Positions 9,765 to 18,315 of a stretch of 64,000 bases of DNA are shown one piece after another; position 1 is the first letter of the stretch; each line of letters begins with the position of its first letter. Both the position numbers and the translations under genes were made by a program. The DNA comes from Planctomycetota bacterium (GTDB lineage: Bacteria; Planctomycetota; UBA8108; UBA1146). Under the pieces are notes generated by a model. The model did not search any database. It was not told the origin of the DNA and saw nothing but the letters and a program-made list of their open reading frames with translations. Where the stretch lies: assembly GCA_014240375.1 (NCBI GenBank), contig JAAZXB010000008.1, positions 10,430 through 74,429 of the forward strand, read 5' to 3'.

Positions 9765-10067
9765 CCACTCCTGCTCACCGATGACTTCGGATGGAAGACT
9801 TCGACTCTCGAGAATGAGGGACCGGCCTCGGGGGAGCAGAGGCCACCGACTTTCCAGTGCAACACGGTCTCTCGAGGCGCCGAGCCGGGCCACCCTCGCG
9901 ACCAGTTCGATGGGGCTGAAAGAGGGCCTATCGCCGATTGAAGCCACTGTCTCGCGACTGGGGGGCTGACTCGAGCCCGGGTTCACTTCATCGAGCCGCG
10001 CTTCCCGTGTAGACTTCTCAATTCCGTGGCGTGGGGCCACGCTCCCTCTGCAGGAGGAAATACTGCC
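9765..10067. other. Intergenic gap before E2, nothing recognised
   Basis: A 303-bp non-coding gap inside the lpd-E1 beta-E2 run. No hairpin with a T-run and no convincing ORF on either strand. The only clear signal is the AGGAGGAAA SD at about 10052-10060, which serves E2. The gap is long enough for a separate E2 promoter. Confidence 0.4.
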
Positions 10068-11765
10068 ATGACAACAAAAGTCACGATGCCTCAGATGGGT
10101 GAATCCATCGCCGAGGGGACTCTGACCCGCTGGTTCAAAAAACCAGGAGACACCGTCGTGCGAGATGAGCCGCTCTTCGAGATCTCCACCGACAAGGTCG
10201 ACGCAGAGGTCCCAGCTCCCGCAGATGGGATTCTCGAACAGGTGCTGGTTGCCGAAGGCACCACCGTCGAGGTCAACACCGTGGTCGCTCTTCTCGGCGA
10301 CGGCAGCGGCACCGCTCAGGCGGCCGCCGACACCGCAGTCACCAGTACTCCAGCAACCGATCCGGTAGAGGTTGCTGCAACAGATCCCGTCGCAGTTCCG
10401 GTGGTAGCGGAGCCAACCCCTGCCTCCACGGCAGGGTCGGGTGGTGATCTGATCGATGTCCCGATGCCACAGATGGGCGAGTCGATCGCCGAGGGAACCT
10501 TGACCCGCTGGTTCAAGAAGGCGGGAGATTCGATCAAAAGGGATGAACCCCTGTTCGAGATCTCCACCGACAAGGTGGATGCGGAAGTTCCCGCTCCCGC
10601 GAATGGAGTGCTGGCAGAGATCCTGGTGGCAGAAGGCACCACGGTCGAGGTCAACACCGTGGTGGCGAAGATCAGCTCGGGAGTCACCGGTGCGACCTCT
10701 GCTCCTGCAGCCAAGAACGCTCCCGCCACTCCCCCTGCTCCTGCGTCTCCACCACCAGCACCTGCCGCTCCAGTATCCCCGCCCCATGTCGAGGTAGCCG
10801 CCGCTGCAGCGCCCCCCGCCAACAGCGATCGACGGGCGGTTCGATCCTCTCCGCTGGTTCGAAAGATCGCACGGGAGCATGAGATCACCGATCTATCGGT
10901 GATCTCTGGAACCGGAGCCGGTGGCCGGGTGACCAAGAATGACATCCTCGAATTCATCGCCCGACCTGCGACCGCCCCTCCGGCGGTCCCGGTAACAGCT
11001 CCGGCAGCCACCTCGGCAACCTCCGCCACTTCGACTGCGACCGCCCCCTCTGGTCCTTCCGGTCAAAGCGGTGTGACGGTCGAGAAGATGTCCGTGATGC
11101 GGCGCAAGATTGCCGAGCATATGCTCGATTCCAGACGAACCTCTGCTCATGTTCACTCCGTCTTCGAGGCGGACATGACCCAGATCGTCTCGATCCGTGC
11201 GAGCAAGAAGGACGAGTTCCTGGCAGCCAACGGAACCAAACTCACCTTCATGCCCTTCTTCCTCAAGGCATGTAGCGATGCACTTCGTATCTTCCCCCAT
11301 GTCAATGCTTCCATCGATGGCGACGACATTCTCGTCCATCAATCGGTCAACATCGGCATCGCAGTGGCGCTCGATAATGGCCTGATTGTCCCCGTCATCA
11401 AGGGAGTGCAGGACCTGTCGATCCCTGGCATCCAGAAATCTGTCTCTGACCTGGCCAGCCGTGCCAGAGGAAAACAGTTACTGCCGGACGAGGTCGCCGG
11501 AGGCACCTTTACCATCACCAATCCCGGCCAATTCGGTGGCCTCTTTGGTATCCCCATCATCAATCAACCGCAGGTGGCGATTCTTGGCATCGGTGGGATT
11601 GAAAAACGCCCCGTGGTGGTCGATGGGGACAAGATCGCAATCCGCGACATGACCTACTTGTGCCTCTCCTATGACCACCGACTCGTCGATGGCGCACTCG
11701 CCGATCAATTCATGGCCCAGGTGAAGAAAAACCTCGAATCGTTCGAGGCTTATTCCGTGGTGTAG
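10068..11765 (+). CDS. Dihydrolipoamide acyltransferase (E2), two lipoyl domains
   Basis: Core acyltransferase of a 2-oxoacid dehydrogenase complex. The 565 residues hold two almost identical lipoyl domains (about 4-77 and 130-203, lipoyl Lys43 and Lys169 in STDKVDAE), joined by Ala/Pro/Thr-rich flexible linkers, a peripheral subunit-binding domain (about 254-294), and the catalytic domain ending with the DHRLVDG motif (His537). The ATG at 10068 has a near-perfect SD (AGGAGGAAA, 7 nt upstream), and the in-frame upstream extension is rejected. LipB and LipA, which make its cofactor, are encoded immediately downstream, a functionally coherent order. Confidence 0.96.
   Translation: MTTKVTMPQMGESIAEGTLTRWFKKPGDTVVRDEPLFEISTDKVDAEVPAPADGILEQVLVAEGTTVEVNTVVALLGDGSGTAQAAADTAVTSTPATDPVEVAATDPVAVPVVAEPTPASTAGSGGDLIDVPMPQMGESIAEGTLTRWFKKAGDSIKRDEPLFEISTDKVDAEVPAPANGVLAEILVAEGTTVEVNTVVAKISSGVTGATSAPAAKNAPATPPAPASPPPAPAAPVSPPHVEVAAAAAPPANSDRRAVRSSPLVRKIAREHEITDLSVISGTGAGGRVTKNDILEFIARPATAPPAVPVTAPAATSATSATSTATAPSGPSGQSGVTVEKMSVMRRKIAEHMLDSRRTSAHVHSVFEADMTQIVSIRASKKDEFLAANGTKLTFMPFFLKACSDALRIFPHVNASIDGDDILVHQSVNIGIAVALDNGLIVPVIKGVQDLSIPGIQKSVSDLASRARGKQLLPDEVAGGTFTITNPGQFGGLFGIPIINQPQVAILGIGGIEKRPVVVDGDKIAIRDMTYLCLSYDHRLVDGALADQFMAQVKKNLESFEAYSVV
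10086..10680 (+). repeat. Duplicated lipoyl-domain coding repeat in E2
   Basis: Two copies of a lipoyl-domain coding segment, beginning at 10086 and 10464 (offset 378 bp, 126 codons). The proteins are nearly identical, while the DNA differs mainly at third codon positions. This indicates a not very recent duplication kept under protein-level constraint. Confidence 0.9.
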
Positions 11766-11767
11766 TG

Positions 11768-12451
11768 ATGCCCAGCAGGTCTTCACTGGTCACCCGGCTG
11801 CCGTCAGTGACCGTGCAGCACCTCGGTGCTGTCCCCTTCACCACCACTCATCAGCAGATGCTCCAGCTCCAGCGAGGGATTGGCGCGGCTCGAAGCGGCT
11901 GTCATGAATCTCTGCTGCTGTTCGAGCCTTCTCCGGTGGTGACCCTCGGCAGCAAGAGCAATCTGGATGCACTGATCATCTCTGAATCGACCCTGGAAGA
12001 GCGGGGCCTGGAGATCGAAGTGGTGGACCGTGGAGGTGAGGCCACCTACCACGGCCCGGGACAGATTCTCGCCTATCCAGTCCTCCAGTTACCCCCCCCG
12101 ATGCGCGACCTCCATCGACTGCTACGAGGACTCGAGACTGCCGTCATCGAAACCCTCGAAAAGTGGGAGATCTGCGCTCGCCGCGATTCCCAACACACCG
12201 GAGTGTGGGTCGAGGATCGCAAGATCGCATCGATCGGCCTCAGCGTTCGGCGCTGGGTCACCGGTCACGGCCTGGCCCTGTGCTATTCGGGAGATTTGAC
12301 TCCATTCCAGTGGATCATTCCCTGTGGGATTCGCAGTTGCCCGGTCACTTCCATCGAACGAGAATTGAAGACACCACCCCACCGTGAAGAAGTGGAAGCG
12401 GTCCTTGCGAATCGGTTACTCGACTTCTTTGGCAGAGAGGCCAGCAGATGA
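11768..12451 (+). CDS. lipB: Octanoyltransferase LipB
   Basis: Transfers octanoate from acyl carrier protein to the lipoyl domain, the first step of endogenous lipoate synthesis. The 227 residues contain RGGEATYHGPGQILAYPV, GVWVEDRKIASIG with the conserved Lys, and the catalytic Cys in IPCGIRSCPVTSIE. The ATG at 11768 directly follows the E2 stop; a GTG at 11765 overlapping that stop is an equally close alternative. Its end overlaps lipA by ATGA, so the two are translationally coupled. Confidence 0.95.
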   Translation: MPSRSSLVTRLPSVTVQHLGAVPFTTTHQQMLQLQRGIGAARSGCHESLLLFEPSPVVTLGSKSNLDALIISESTLEERGLEIEVVDRGGEATYHGPGQILAYPVLQLPPPMRDLHRLLRGLETAVIETLEKWEICARRDSQHTGVWVEDRKIASIGLSVRRWVTGHGLALCYSGDLTPFQWIIPCGIRSCPVTSIERELKTPPHREEVEAVLANRLLDFFGREASR

Positions 12452-13329
12452 GCGACCCCCACTCCTCCCCTCAGCAGAGCAAGAAAGCACCATTGCCCAG
12501 ACCGCCATGGATCCGCGTCAATGTACCCAAGGACGGTTCCCTGCAAAAAGTCGGAGAACTGATGAGCCGTGGCGGGCTTCACACCGTCTGCCAGGAGGCC
12601 CACTGCCCGAACATCTACGAGTGCTGGCAGATGGGCACCGCTACCTTTCTGATCCTCGGTGAGGTGTGTACCCGGAAGTGCGGTTTCTGTGCGGTCAGCA
12701 AAGGGCTTCCTTCCCCGGTCGATCCTGACGAGCCGGCGCAACTGGCCGAAGCGGCCGCTCGACTGGATTTGAAACATGTGGTGATCACCAGCGTCGACCG
12801 TGACGACCTCCCCGATGGAGGCGCACGACAGTTCGCCCTTGCGCTCGAAGAACTACGAAAGCTCTCACCGAAGACCACCACCGAGGTGCTGGTTCCCGAT
12901 TTCCGTCCCGACCCACAAGGGGCGCTGGAAATCGTTCTCACAGCAGATCCGACGATTTTTTCCCACAACGTGGAGACGGTCCGAAGGCTCTACCCGGCGG
13001 CCAGGCCCGGATCGAATTACGATCAGTCCGTCTCGCTGCTGCGCGCTGCAGCGGACCGAATCGGGGGGGACCGGATCAAATCGAGCCTGATTCTCGGACT
13101 GGGAGAGAAGGAGCATGAGATCAGGGAGACGATCCTGGACCTCTACCAAGCCGGGGTCCGAAGGCTCAATCTGGGTCAGTATCTGGCCCCATCCAATCGT
13201 CATATCCCGGTGAAATACTACTGGACCCCGGATCAGTTCAAGGAGTTGGGTCAGTTTGCCCGAGAGTCCGGATTCATCCGGGTCGAATCGGCTCCTCTGG
13301 TTCGATCCTCCTATCACGCCAGCGTTTGA
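12448..13329 (+). CDS. lipA: Lipoyl synthase LipA
   Basis: Radical SAM enzyme that inserts two sulfurs into the octanoyl group on lipoyl domains. The 293 residues carry both iron-sulfur motifs: the auxiliary cluster Cys48, Cys53 and Cys59 (in CQEAHCPNIYEC) and the radical SAM cluster Cys74, Cys78 and Cys81 (CTRKCGFC). The conserved C-terminal R-SS-Y motif, binding the sacrificial cluster, is visible as VRSSYHA. The start overlaps the lipB stop. Confidence 0.97.
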   Translation: MSDPHSSPQQSKKAPLPRPPWIRVNVPKDGSLQKVGELMSRGGLHTVCQEAHCPNIYECWQMGTATFLILGEVCTRKCGFCAVSKGLPSPVDPDEPAQLAEAAARLDLKHVVITSVDRDDLPDGGARQFALALEELRKLSPKTTTEVLVPDFRPDPQGALEIVLTADPTIFSHNVETVRRLYPAARPGSNYDQSVSLLRAAADRIGGDRIKSSLILGLGEKEHEIRETILDLYQAGVRRLNLGQYLAPSNRHIPVKYYWTPDQFKELGQFARESGFIRVESAPLVRSSYHASV

Positions 13330-13422
13330 CCCCGCTCCTGGTGGGTGGCACCATGGCATGACGGTCACCGATCCGCTGGACGTATCGGCCAGGTCACCTC
13401 ACGCCCCAGATTGGAGTCGAAG

Positions 13423-14490
13423 TTGTCGATTCAGATCATCTCTATCGATGGCCAGCACCCCGATGAGAATGCGATTCAGCGCGCAGCCCAATCGGTAATG
13501 CCAGATGGACTGGTGATCTTTCCCACAGAAAGCGTCTATGGAATCGGAGCCATCGCTCGCTCCGGAGCCGCCTTGAAAAAGCTCCGAATTGTCAAACAGC
13601 GCGATCATCCGCAGCCGTTCACTCTTCACATCTCTGACCAGTCACAACTCGACGACTGGATGGGTCCGCCAGGAAAGACAGCACAATGCCTGATGGATGC
13701 ATTCTGGCCCGGTCCTCTGACCATCATCTTCCCTGTGGGAGAACAAGGACTCGGTATCCGCCTACCCTCTCACCCGGTTGCGCGAGCATTGATCGAAAGA
13801 ACCGGCCCATTACTGGCCAGCAGTGCAAATCGCAGTGGAGATGAGCCGGCGATCACCCTGCCCGCTGCAGTCACGGCCATCGGGGATCACGTTACTGTGG
13901 GCATCGACTCCGGACCCGCCTCGGGAGGTGAGGCCTCGACCGTGTTGCGACTTCTTGGCGGTTCAGAGTATGAATTGTTGAGAACCGGTCAAATCACATC
14001 GGAGCAGATCGAACACGCCCTGAAATCCACTCGTAAAATTCTCTTTGTCTGTACCGGGAATACCTGCCGTAGTCCGATGGCCGAAGCGCTCTGCAAGAAT
14101 CTGCTCGCCACCCAGTTGGGCTGCTCCATCGATTCTCTGAATTCTCGAGGATATCAGGTCGAGAGCGTCGGAATTGCAGCGAGTGGCGGCTCGGCCACCG
14201 AGCACGCAAGACAAACGATGATCCACATGGGGCTCTCCATCGAGGATCACTACTCGCAGCAAATCTCCGCGGAAGCGGTAGAGGATGCCGATCTCATCAT
14301 CGCCCTCTCCCACTCTCACAGCGAGGTGATCCGAAGTCACTTCCCGGAGGCCAGAGAGCGAGTGCATCTCATTCATGAAACTGGAGTCAGCGATCCCATC
14401 GGAGGCAGCCTCGAGGTCTATCGCCGCTGCGCCGAGGAGATCGAACAAGCCATCCGTCAGCACTGGATAGAAGGGATCATCTGCAAATGA
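13423..14490 (+). CDS. Fusion: threonylcarbamoyl-AMP synthase (TsaC/Sua5) and LMW phosphatase
   Basis: 355 residues. The N-terminal part (about 1-205) is a Sua5/YrdC/TsaC domain (FPTESVYGIGA, KQRDHPQPFTLHI, WPGPLTIIF, RLPSHPVARAL, SSANRSG), which makes threonylcarbamoyl-AMP for tRNA t6A37. The C-terminal part (about 205-355) is a low-molecular-weight phosphatase with the C-x5-R-S loop CTGNTCRS and the general-acid Asp in VSDPIGGS. The TTG at 13423 is chosen because GGAG lies 6 nt upstream and the fold begins at once; the in-frame ATG 26 codons earlier adds no conserved sequence. The stop overlaps rpiB. In Bacillus subtilis ywlC (Sua5), ywlE (arginine phosphatase) and ywlF (rpiB) are neighbours, so the phosphatase half may be a YwlE-like protein-arginine or tyrosine phosphatase. 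Confidence 0.9.
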   Translation: MSIQIISIDGQHPDENAIQRAAQSVMPDGLVIFPTESVYGIGAIARSGAALKKLRIVKQRDHPQPFTLHISDQSQLDDWMGPPGKTAQCLMDAFWPGPLTIIFPVGEQGLGIRLPSHPVARALIERTGPLLASSANRSGDEPAITLPAAVTAIGDHVTVGIDSGPASGGEASTVLRLLGGSEYELLRTGQITSEQIEHALKSTRKILFVCTGNTCRSPMAEALCKNLLATQLGCSIDSLNSRGYQVESVGIAASGGSATEHARQTMIHMGLSIEDHYSQQISAEAVEDADLIIALSHSHSEVIRSHFPEARERVHLIHETGVSDPIGGSLEVYRRCAEEIEQAIRQHWIEGIICK

Positions 14491-14933
14491 AAGCCATCCT
14501 GGGATCAGATCACGCCGGAATCGCTGGGCGTAAGGAAGCGGTACGACTACTGCGGGAGAGAGGTTGGGAAGTGCAGGAACTGGGCCCTGAAGGAGACCCG
14601 GAAAAAGCCGATTACCCCGACATCGCTCATCAGGTGGCACAGTCGGTCATTTCCACAGAATCGGAGATGGGAGTACTGGTTTGCGGTACCGGCCAGGGCA
14701 TGGCGATGACTGCCAACCGGTATCGGGGAGCCCGAGCCGCCGTGATCACCGATCCCTTCACTGCCGAGATGTCTCGTGCTCACAACGATGCCAACATCGC
14801 CTGCTTCGGCGAGCGGGTGGTGGGAGCCGAGACGATCAGGCAATTACTCGCGAAATTTCTGGACACTCCATTTGAGGAGGGTCGGCACATGGCACGAGTC
14901 GACAAGATCGACCAGGTGATTGGCGAGGCCTGA
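14487..14933 (+). CDS. rpiB: Ribose-5-phosphate isomerase B
   Basis: Interconverts ribose-5-phosphate and ribulose-5-phosphate in the pentose phosphate pathway. The 148 residues show the LacA/RpiB signature: GSDHAGIAGR at the N-terminus, YPDIAHQVAQ, the catalytic-loop CGTGQGMAMTANR, and NDANIACFGERV. Length is typical. ATGA overlap with the preceding fusion gene shows translational coupling. Confidence 0.95.
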   Translation: MKAILGSDHAGIAGRKEAVRLLRERGWEVQELGPEGDPEKADYPDIAHQVAQSVISTESEMGVLVCGTGQGMAMTANRYRGARAAVITDPFTAEMSRAHNDANIACFGERVVGAETIRQLLAKFLDTPFEEGRHMARVDKIDQVIGEA

Positions 14934-15014
14934 GCACTCTCCCCCTTTCGCACCGATGGAAGCCTGACACGACCAGAAGCAGCCGGTATGAGTGGAAGCG
15001 GCTCTAATATGCAA

Positions 15015-15062
15015 CCAGGGCCGTGTCTTCTCTCCACTATTGGGAGACGGACACGGCCCTGG
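15015..15062. terminator. Bidirectional hairpin between rpiB and the PpiD-like gene
   Basis: Perfect 13-bp outer stem (15015-15027 with 15050-15062, CCAGGGCCGTGTC with its complement), with an inner TCTCC/GGAGA pairing near the tip. It lies between convergent genes, about 80 bp after the rpiB stop and 28 bp after the stop of the 15090-16973 gene. Neither side has a strong T-run. Confidence 0.65.
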
Positions 15063-15089
15063 AATATTCTACGATCGATTCAAACTGGA

Positions 15090-16973
15090 TCAGGGAGTCT
15101 CGGAACCCTCGGGATCCTGCACCGCATCCTCGACCAGGTCGCTGCGCGGCAGAGCAGGGCCATCGTTCTGGTACACCCGGATGTCTGCAGCAGCCATCAG
15201 GTTGGCCTCAAAGGCGTCCAGCAATGCCTGCTTCTTGGCGTTGAGCAATCTCGTCTCGGTACTGGTTCTCAGCGAGTTGAACAACTCCATGTCCGGAGCT
15301 TCGATGCTCTTGAGGCGAATGACATAGCCTGCAGAATCTGTCACATTCGTGACCGGTCCAGCGACTGAACCCTCTTCAAGAATATCGAAGGCTTCTGCGA
15401 TGATTTCTGCTCGAGCCAACAGCCCATTGTTATCGATCTTCAGATTGAAGGACTGGCTGCGAGAGACTGGATCCATCTCGTGAATGGTGTAGTTGTTTTC
15501 CTGGGCGAAATCTTCAAGAGTCTCTTCGCCACTTCGCACTCGCTCCAGTGATTGGCCGATCGCTTCCGCCATCAATTCCTTGGCTTTCGATTCCTCAGTG
15601 GCCTTGAGCGCGTCGGGGAGCGCCTCATCATAGGTCATGGTGCGCTTGGGAAGCATTTCGGCCACCCTGAAGATGAAGTTCCCCTGACCATTGGCTGCAA
15701 TCGTATCGCACAAATCTCCAGGCTTCACTGAACCGGGAGAAGCACGCTCCTTGAGGAATAAACTGGCAAACGCTGCTGGATTCTTGACATCATCATCGAG
15801 CTCGTAGACTTCCCTCTGGATGAATGGATCGATCATGCGAACTTCGACGTATTCGAACCCCTCGGGAAACGCTTGCTCCATCGGAACCGACTCCCCGAGA
15901 TCCTTCATCGCCTTGAGCTGCTCGAGAGCCTCCTGGAGAATCCTCGCCTCCTCCTTCTGAGCATACTCACGCGACAGCACTCGGATCACGGACTCGATGA
16001 TTTCGGTGAGTGGTCGATAGTCATCCTCGGGTAACGCATCCTCTGGAGGAACGTAGCCTTCCGGCCGACGAACCCGCCACAGGGTGTCCTTGTCCGCCTC
16101 ATATCGAGCCTCGATCTCTTCAGCAGTGGGGTCGTATTCGATGGCCGCCTGAAGGCGTGGTCGTTCGATCCGTGCCACTTCGATTCCGAGGCGATTTTCC
16201 AGCACGAACTGCTCAGGATTATCGTTGTAGGTCGCTTCCACATCCTCCGGAGTGACCAGTTCGCTGGCCTCTTCCAGGAAGCTGTCCTGCGAAACCTGAA
16301 TCAACTCGAGAACTCGACGCTCATTCTGCGACGAGAACTCCTCGAAGGCTTCCTTCTCGGTCACCACTGCGGCCTCGACAACGGACCTGACCAGTTCTTG
16401 CACCCGTAGGCTCGAGATGACCGTTTCCTCGAATTCCTTCTTTGACATCTGGATCTTGAAGAGTGGATCGCTCAGAGCGGCGCCGTAGGTCGATTGATCG
16501 AGCCGAGCCAGATCCCGTTGACCGATGTAGTCGGGATATCGCTCCTGATAAGTCCCGGTCCAGCCAGCATTCTCCATCACTCGATACCAGGTGGTCACAT
16601 CGAGGATCGCCTGGCGAACTTCCTGATCCTTGCTCTGATCACTGGGTTCCATACCCATCCGAGTGATCTCATCTTCGAATACCAGTTGTTTGAGCACATC
16701 GTCTACCGTCGCCAGGCGGTACCGATCTACATTTGCACCCCACCAGCCGAATCTTCGGACATTATTCAGCCACAGAGTTTTTGACAGTTCTCTGCGCTTT
16801 TGGGAGAAATCCTGACTCGTTACGGTCTCACCGTTGATCTCATAGAAAGCGGTGGCAGAGGCATCTCTGGCCCACCAACTGATCAAACCAGTCGCAGCAA
16901 AGGTTGGGGCAATCAGCAGCAACAGAAGGGTCATCACGACCCGTTCGTTACGCTTGAAGAAGCCGGTCGACAT
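15090..16973 (-). CDS. PpiD/SurA-type membrane-anchored periplasmic chaperone
   Basis: A 627-residue protein with an N-terminal signal-anchor helix (about 11-34) and a SurA-N-like helical domain (from about 40 to 230, starting AFYEINGETVTSQDFSQKRREL). Several long acidic helical segments and a parvulin-like region follow toward the C-terminus, but I cannot see clear catalytic parvulin residues. In PpiD this architecture places a folding chaperone in the periplasm next to the translocon. It lies upstream of an FKBP-type isomerase gene on the same strand, consistent with an envelope-folding role. Isomerase activity is uncertain. Confidence 0.75.
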   Translation of the reverse strand: MSTGFFKRNERVVMTLLLLLIAPTFAATGLISWWARDASATAFYEINGETVTSQDFSQKRRELSKTLWLNNVRRFGWWGANVDRYRLATVDDVLKQLVFEDEITRMGMEPSDQSKDQEVRQAILDVTTWYRVMENAGWTGTYQERYPDYIGQRDLARLDQSTYGAALSDPLFKIQMSKKEFEETVISSLRVQELVRSVVEAAVVTEKEAFEEFSSQNERRVLELIQVSQDSFLEEASELVTPEDVEATYNDNPEQFVLENRLGIEVARIERPRLQAAIEYDPTAEEIEARYEADKDTLWRVRRPEGYVPPEDALPEDDYRPLTEIIESVIRVLSREYAQKEEARILQEALEQLKAMKDLGESVPMEQAFPEGFEYVEVRMIDPFIQREVYELDDDVKNPAAFASLFLKERASPGSVKPGDLCDTIAANGQGNFIFRVAEMLPKRTMTYDEALPDALKATEESKAKELMAEAIGQSLERVRSGEETLEDFAQENNYTIHEMDPVSRSQSFNLKIDNNGLLARAEIIAEAFDILEEGSVAGPVTNVTDSAGYVIRLKSIEAPDMELFNSLRTSTETRLLNAKKQALLDAFEANLMAAADIRVYQNDGPALPRSDLVEDAVQDPEGSETP

Positions 16974-17124
16974 CTCTCGGACCTACCTCTCGGTTGGTTT
17001 CAAACCTAATCTTCACATTGAAGTACAAACAACAGCAACGGACCGAAGATTCTAGGTCCACAGCCATGATCTCGCAACGACACTCGGAGGGTACGAGCCC
17101 CCGTCTTCCAAAGAATACGATGGG

Positions 17125-17157
17125 GAGGAGGCTCCAGCACATCGCTGGATCCTCCTC
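17125..17157 (-). terminator. Hairpin downstream of the PepSY-FKBP gene
   Basis: Stem GAGGAGG-C-TCCAGC (17125-17138) pairs with 17144-17157 with a single mismatch and a 5-nt loop. On the minus strand it lies 10 bases past the FKBP stop, followed by a weakly T-rich stretch (ATTCTTT). Confidence 0.6.
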
Positions 17158-17166
17158 ATTATCGGA

Positions 17167-17850
17167 CTACTGGACGATCTCGAGCAATTCCACGTCAAAA
17201 ATCAGCGTAGCCCCGCCCGGGATCTTCGGTGGACGACCCTGCATTCCGTAGCCGATGGCGGCAGGGATGATCAGTTTCCGCTTTCCGCCCACCTTCATCG
17301 ATCCGACCCCTTCGGTCCAACCCCTGATCACTCGATTGAGTGGGAACTCGGCCGGTTGTCCTCGATCCACGCTACTGTCGAACATCGTTCCATCGGTGAG
17401 ATAACCGGAGTAGTGCACCTTGACCGTACTGGTGGAATCGGGAGGAGTCTCACCGGTTCCCACTTCCAGATCGATGAAGTGCAGTCCCGACTCATTGATC
17501 TGCATCTCTCCATCGGTGGGGATTCCCGGGAAGCGAGGGATCCGCACCCTTTCGACCACCTCGCCACTCCCCGAGACCATGACGCGTTCGACCTTATCTT
17601 TGCTCACTGAAGTGACCTCGTACAACGAGTTCGCAGACCCGATGTGGAGTTTCGCTGACTGAGCCAGCCCACCGGTCAGATCGGTCACCTTCTTCACCGC
17701 TTGCTCAAGAGTGATCTCGGACCTGGCCAGCACCGCATGGAGGTCCTTCGCTGCAGGGGGAATCACGCTGGAATCTTCCACCATCGCAATCGCCGCCATT
17801 CCTACTGTCAATACCGCTGCCGCAGCGACGGTCCATTGAAATGCTCTCAT
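17167..17850 (-). CDS. Exported FKBP-type peptidyl-prolyl isomerase with PepSY-like domain
   Basis: 227 residues. Residues 1-22 are a signal peptide (RAFQWTVAAAAVLTVGMAA). Residues about 40-100 look like a PepSY domain (EITLEQAVKKV followed by a beta-hairpin ending GSGEVVE). Residues 120-227 are a complete FKBP domain with VKVHYSGYLTDGTMFDSS, the FPLNRVIRGWTEGV segment, and IIPAAIGYG. It should catalyse Xaa-Pro isomerisation in the periplasm. The ATG follows GAGAGGAAG. The pairing of PepSY with FKBP in one short chain is unusual in my knowledge. It is 21 bp downstream of rnhA on the same strand. Confidence 0.9.
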   Translation of the reverse strand: MRAFQWTVAAAAVLTVGMAAIAMVEDSSVIPPAAKDLHAVLARSEITLEQAVKKVTDLTGGLAQSAKLHIGSANSLYEVTSVSKDKVERVMVSGSGEVVERVRIPRFPGIPTDGEMQINESGLHFIDLEVGTGETPPDSTSTVKVHYSGYLTDGTMFDSSVDRGQPAEFPLNRVIRGWTEGVGSMKVGGKRKLIIPAAIGYGMQGRPPKIPGGATLIFDVELLEIVQ

Positions 17851-17871
17851 CTTATCTTCCTCTCAAGTCAA

Positions 17872-18315
17872 TCAAGACGCCTCATCGATGGCTCGATTCG
17901 CGAGCGCATCACATCTTTCGTTTTCTTCATGGCCTGCGTGGCCTTCAACCCAACTCCAGTGAATCGTTCTTCCCACTGCAGCCTGTATCAGTTGTTTCCA
18001 GATATCATCATTGAGCACCGGCTTACCGTCGGACTTTCGCCAGTTCCTGCGTTGCCAGCCTTTCACCCATTCGCTCATTCCCTTGACCACGTACTGCGAA
18101 TCGCTGAACAAGGTCGCTTCCGACCCGTCCGGTATTGAGCGTAACGCTTCCAGCGCGGCAGTCAGTTCCATCCTGTTGTTGGTGGTGGAACGGTGATGAT
18201 CGTAACAGACTTCTTCCGATCCATCTCCGGCACGCACGATATAGGCCCATCCCCCCGGTCCGGGATTCCCCCGGCAGGCTCCATCGGTCCATATCTGGTA
18301 GTTCTCGGCACTCAT
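17872..18315 (-). CDS. rnhA: Ribonuclease HI
   Basis: Degrades the RNA strand of RNA-DNA hybrids. The 147 residues contain the catalytic acids in WTDGACRGNPGPGGW (Asp10), NNRMELTAALEAL (Glu48), LFSDSQYV (Asp70) and ERCDALAN (near residue 134), plus the basic handle segment WVKGWQRRNWRKSDG. Its start overlaps the rnr stop by ATGA, so two RNA-degrading enzymes are translationally coupled. Confidence 0.97.
   Translation of the reverse strand: MSAENYQIWTDGACRGNPGPGGWAYIVRAGDGSEEVCYDHHRSTTNNRMELTAALEALRSIPDGSEATLFSDSQYVVKGMSEWVKGWQRRNWRKSDGKPVLNDDIWKQLIQAAVGRTIHWSWVEGHAGHEENERCDALANRAIDEAS

Noticed and set aside
92-10023. Shared 13-mer AGACTTCTCAATT near 92-104 and 10011-10023
   Set aside because: Exact 13-mers are expected by chance in a 64-kb window, and the contexts differ.
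9693-10880. Long minus-strand frame (395 codons) opposite E2
   Set aside because: Antisense shadow of the lipoyl and linker coding sequence; Gly/Arg/Ser rich with no SD.
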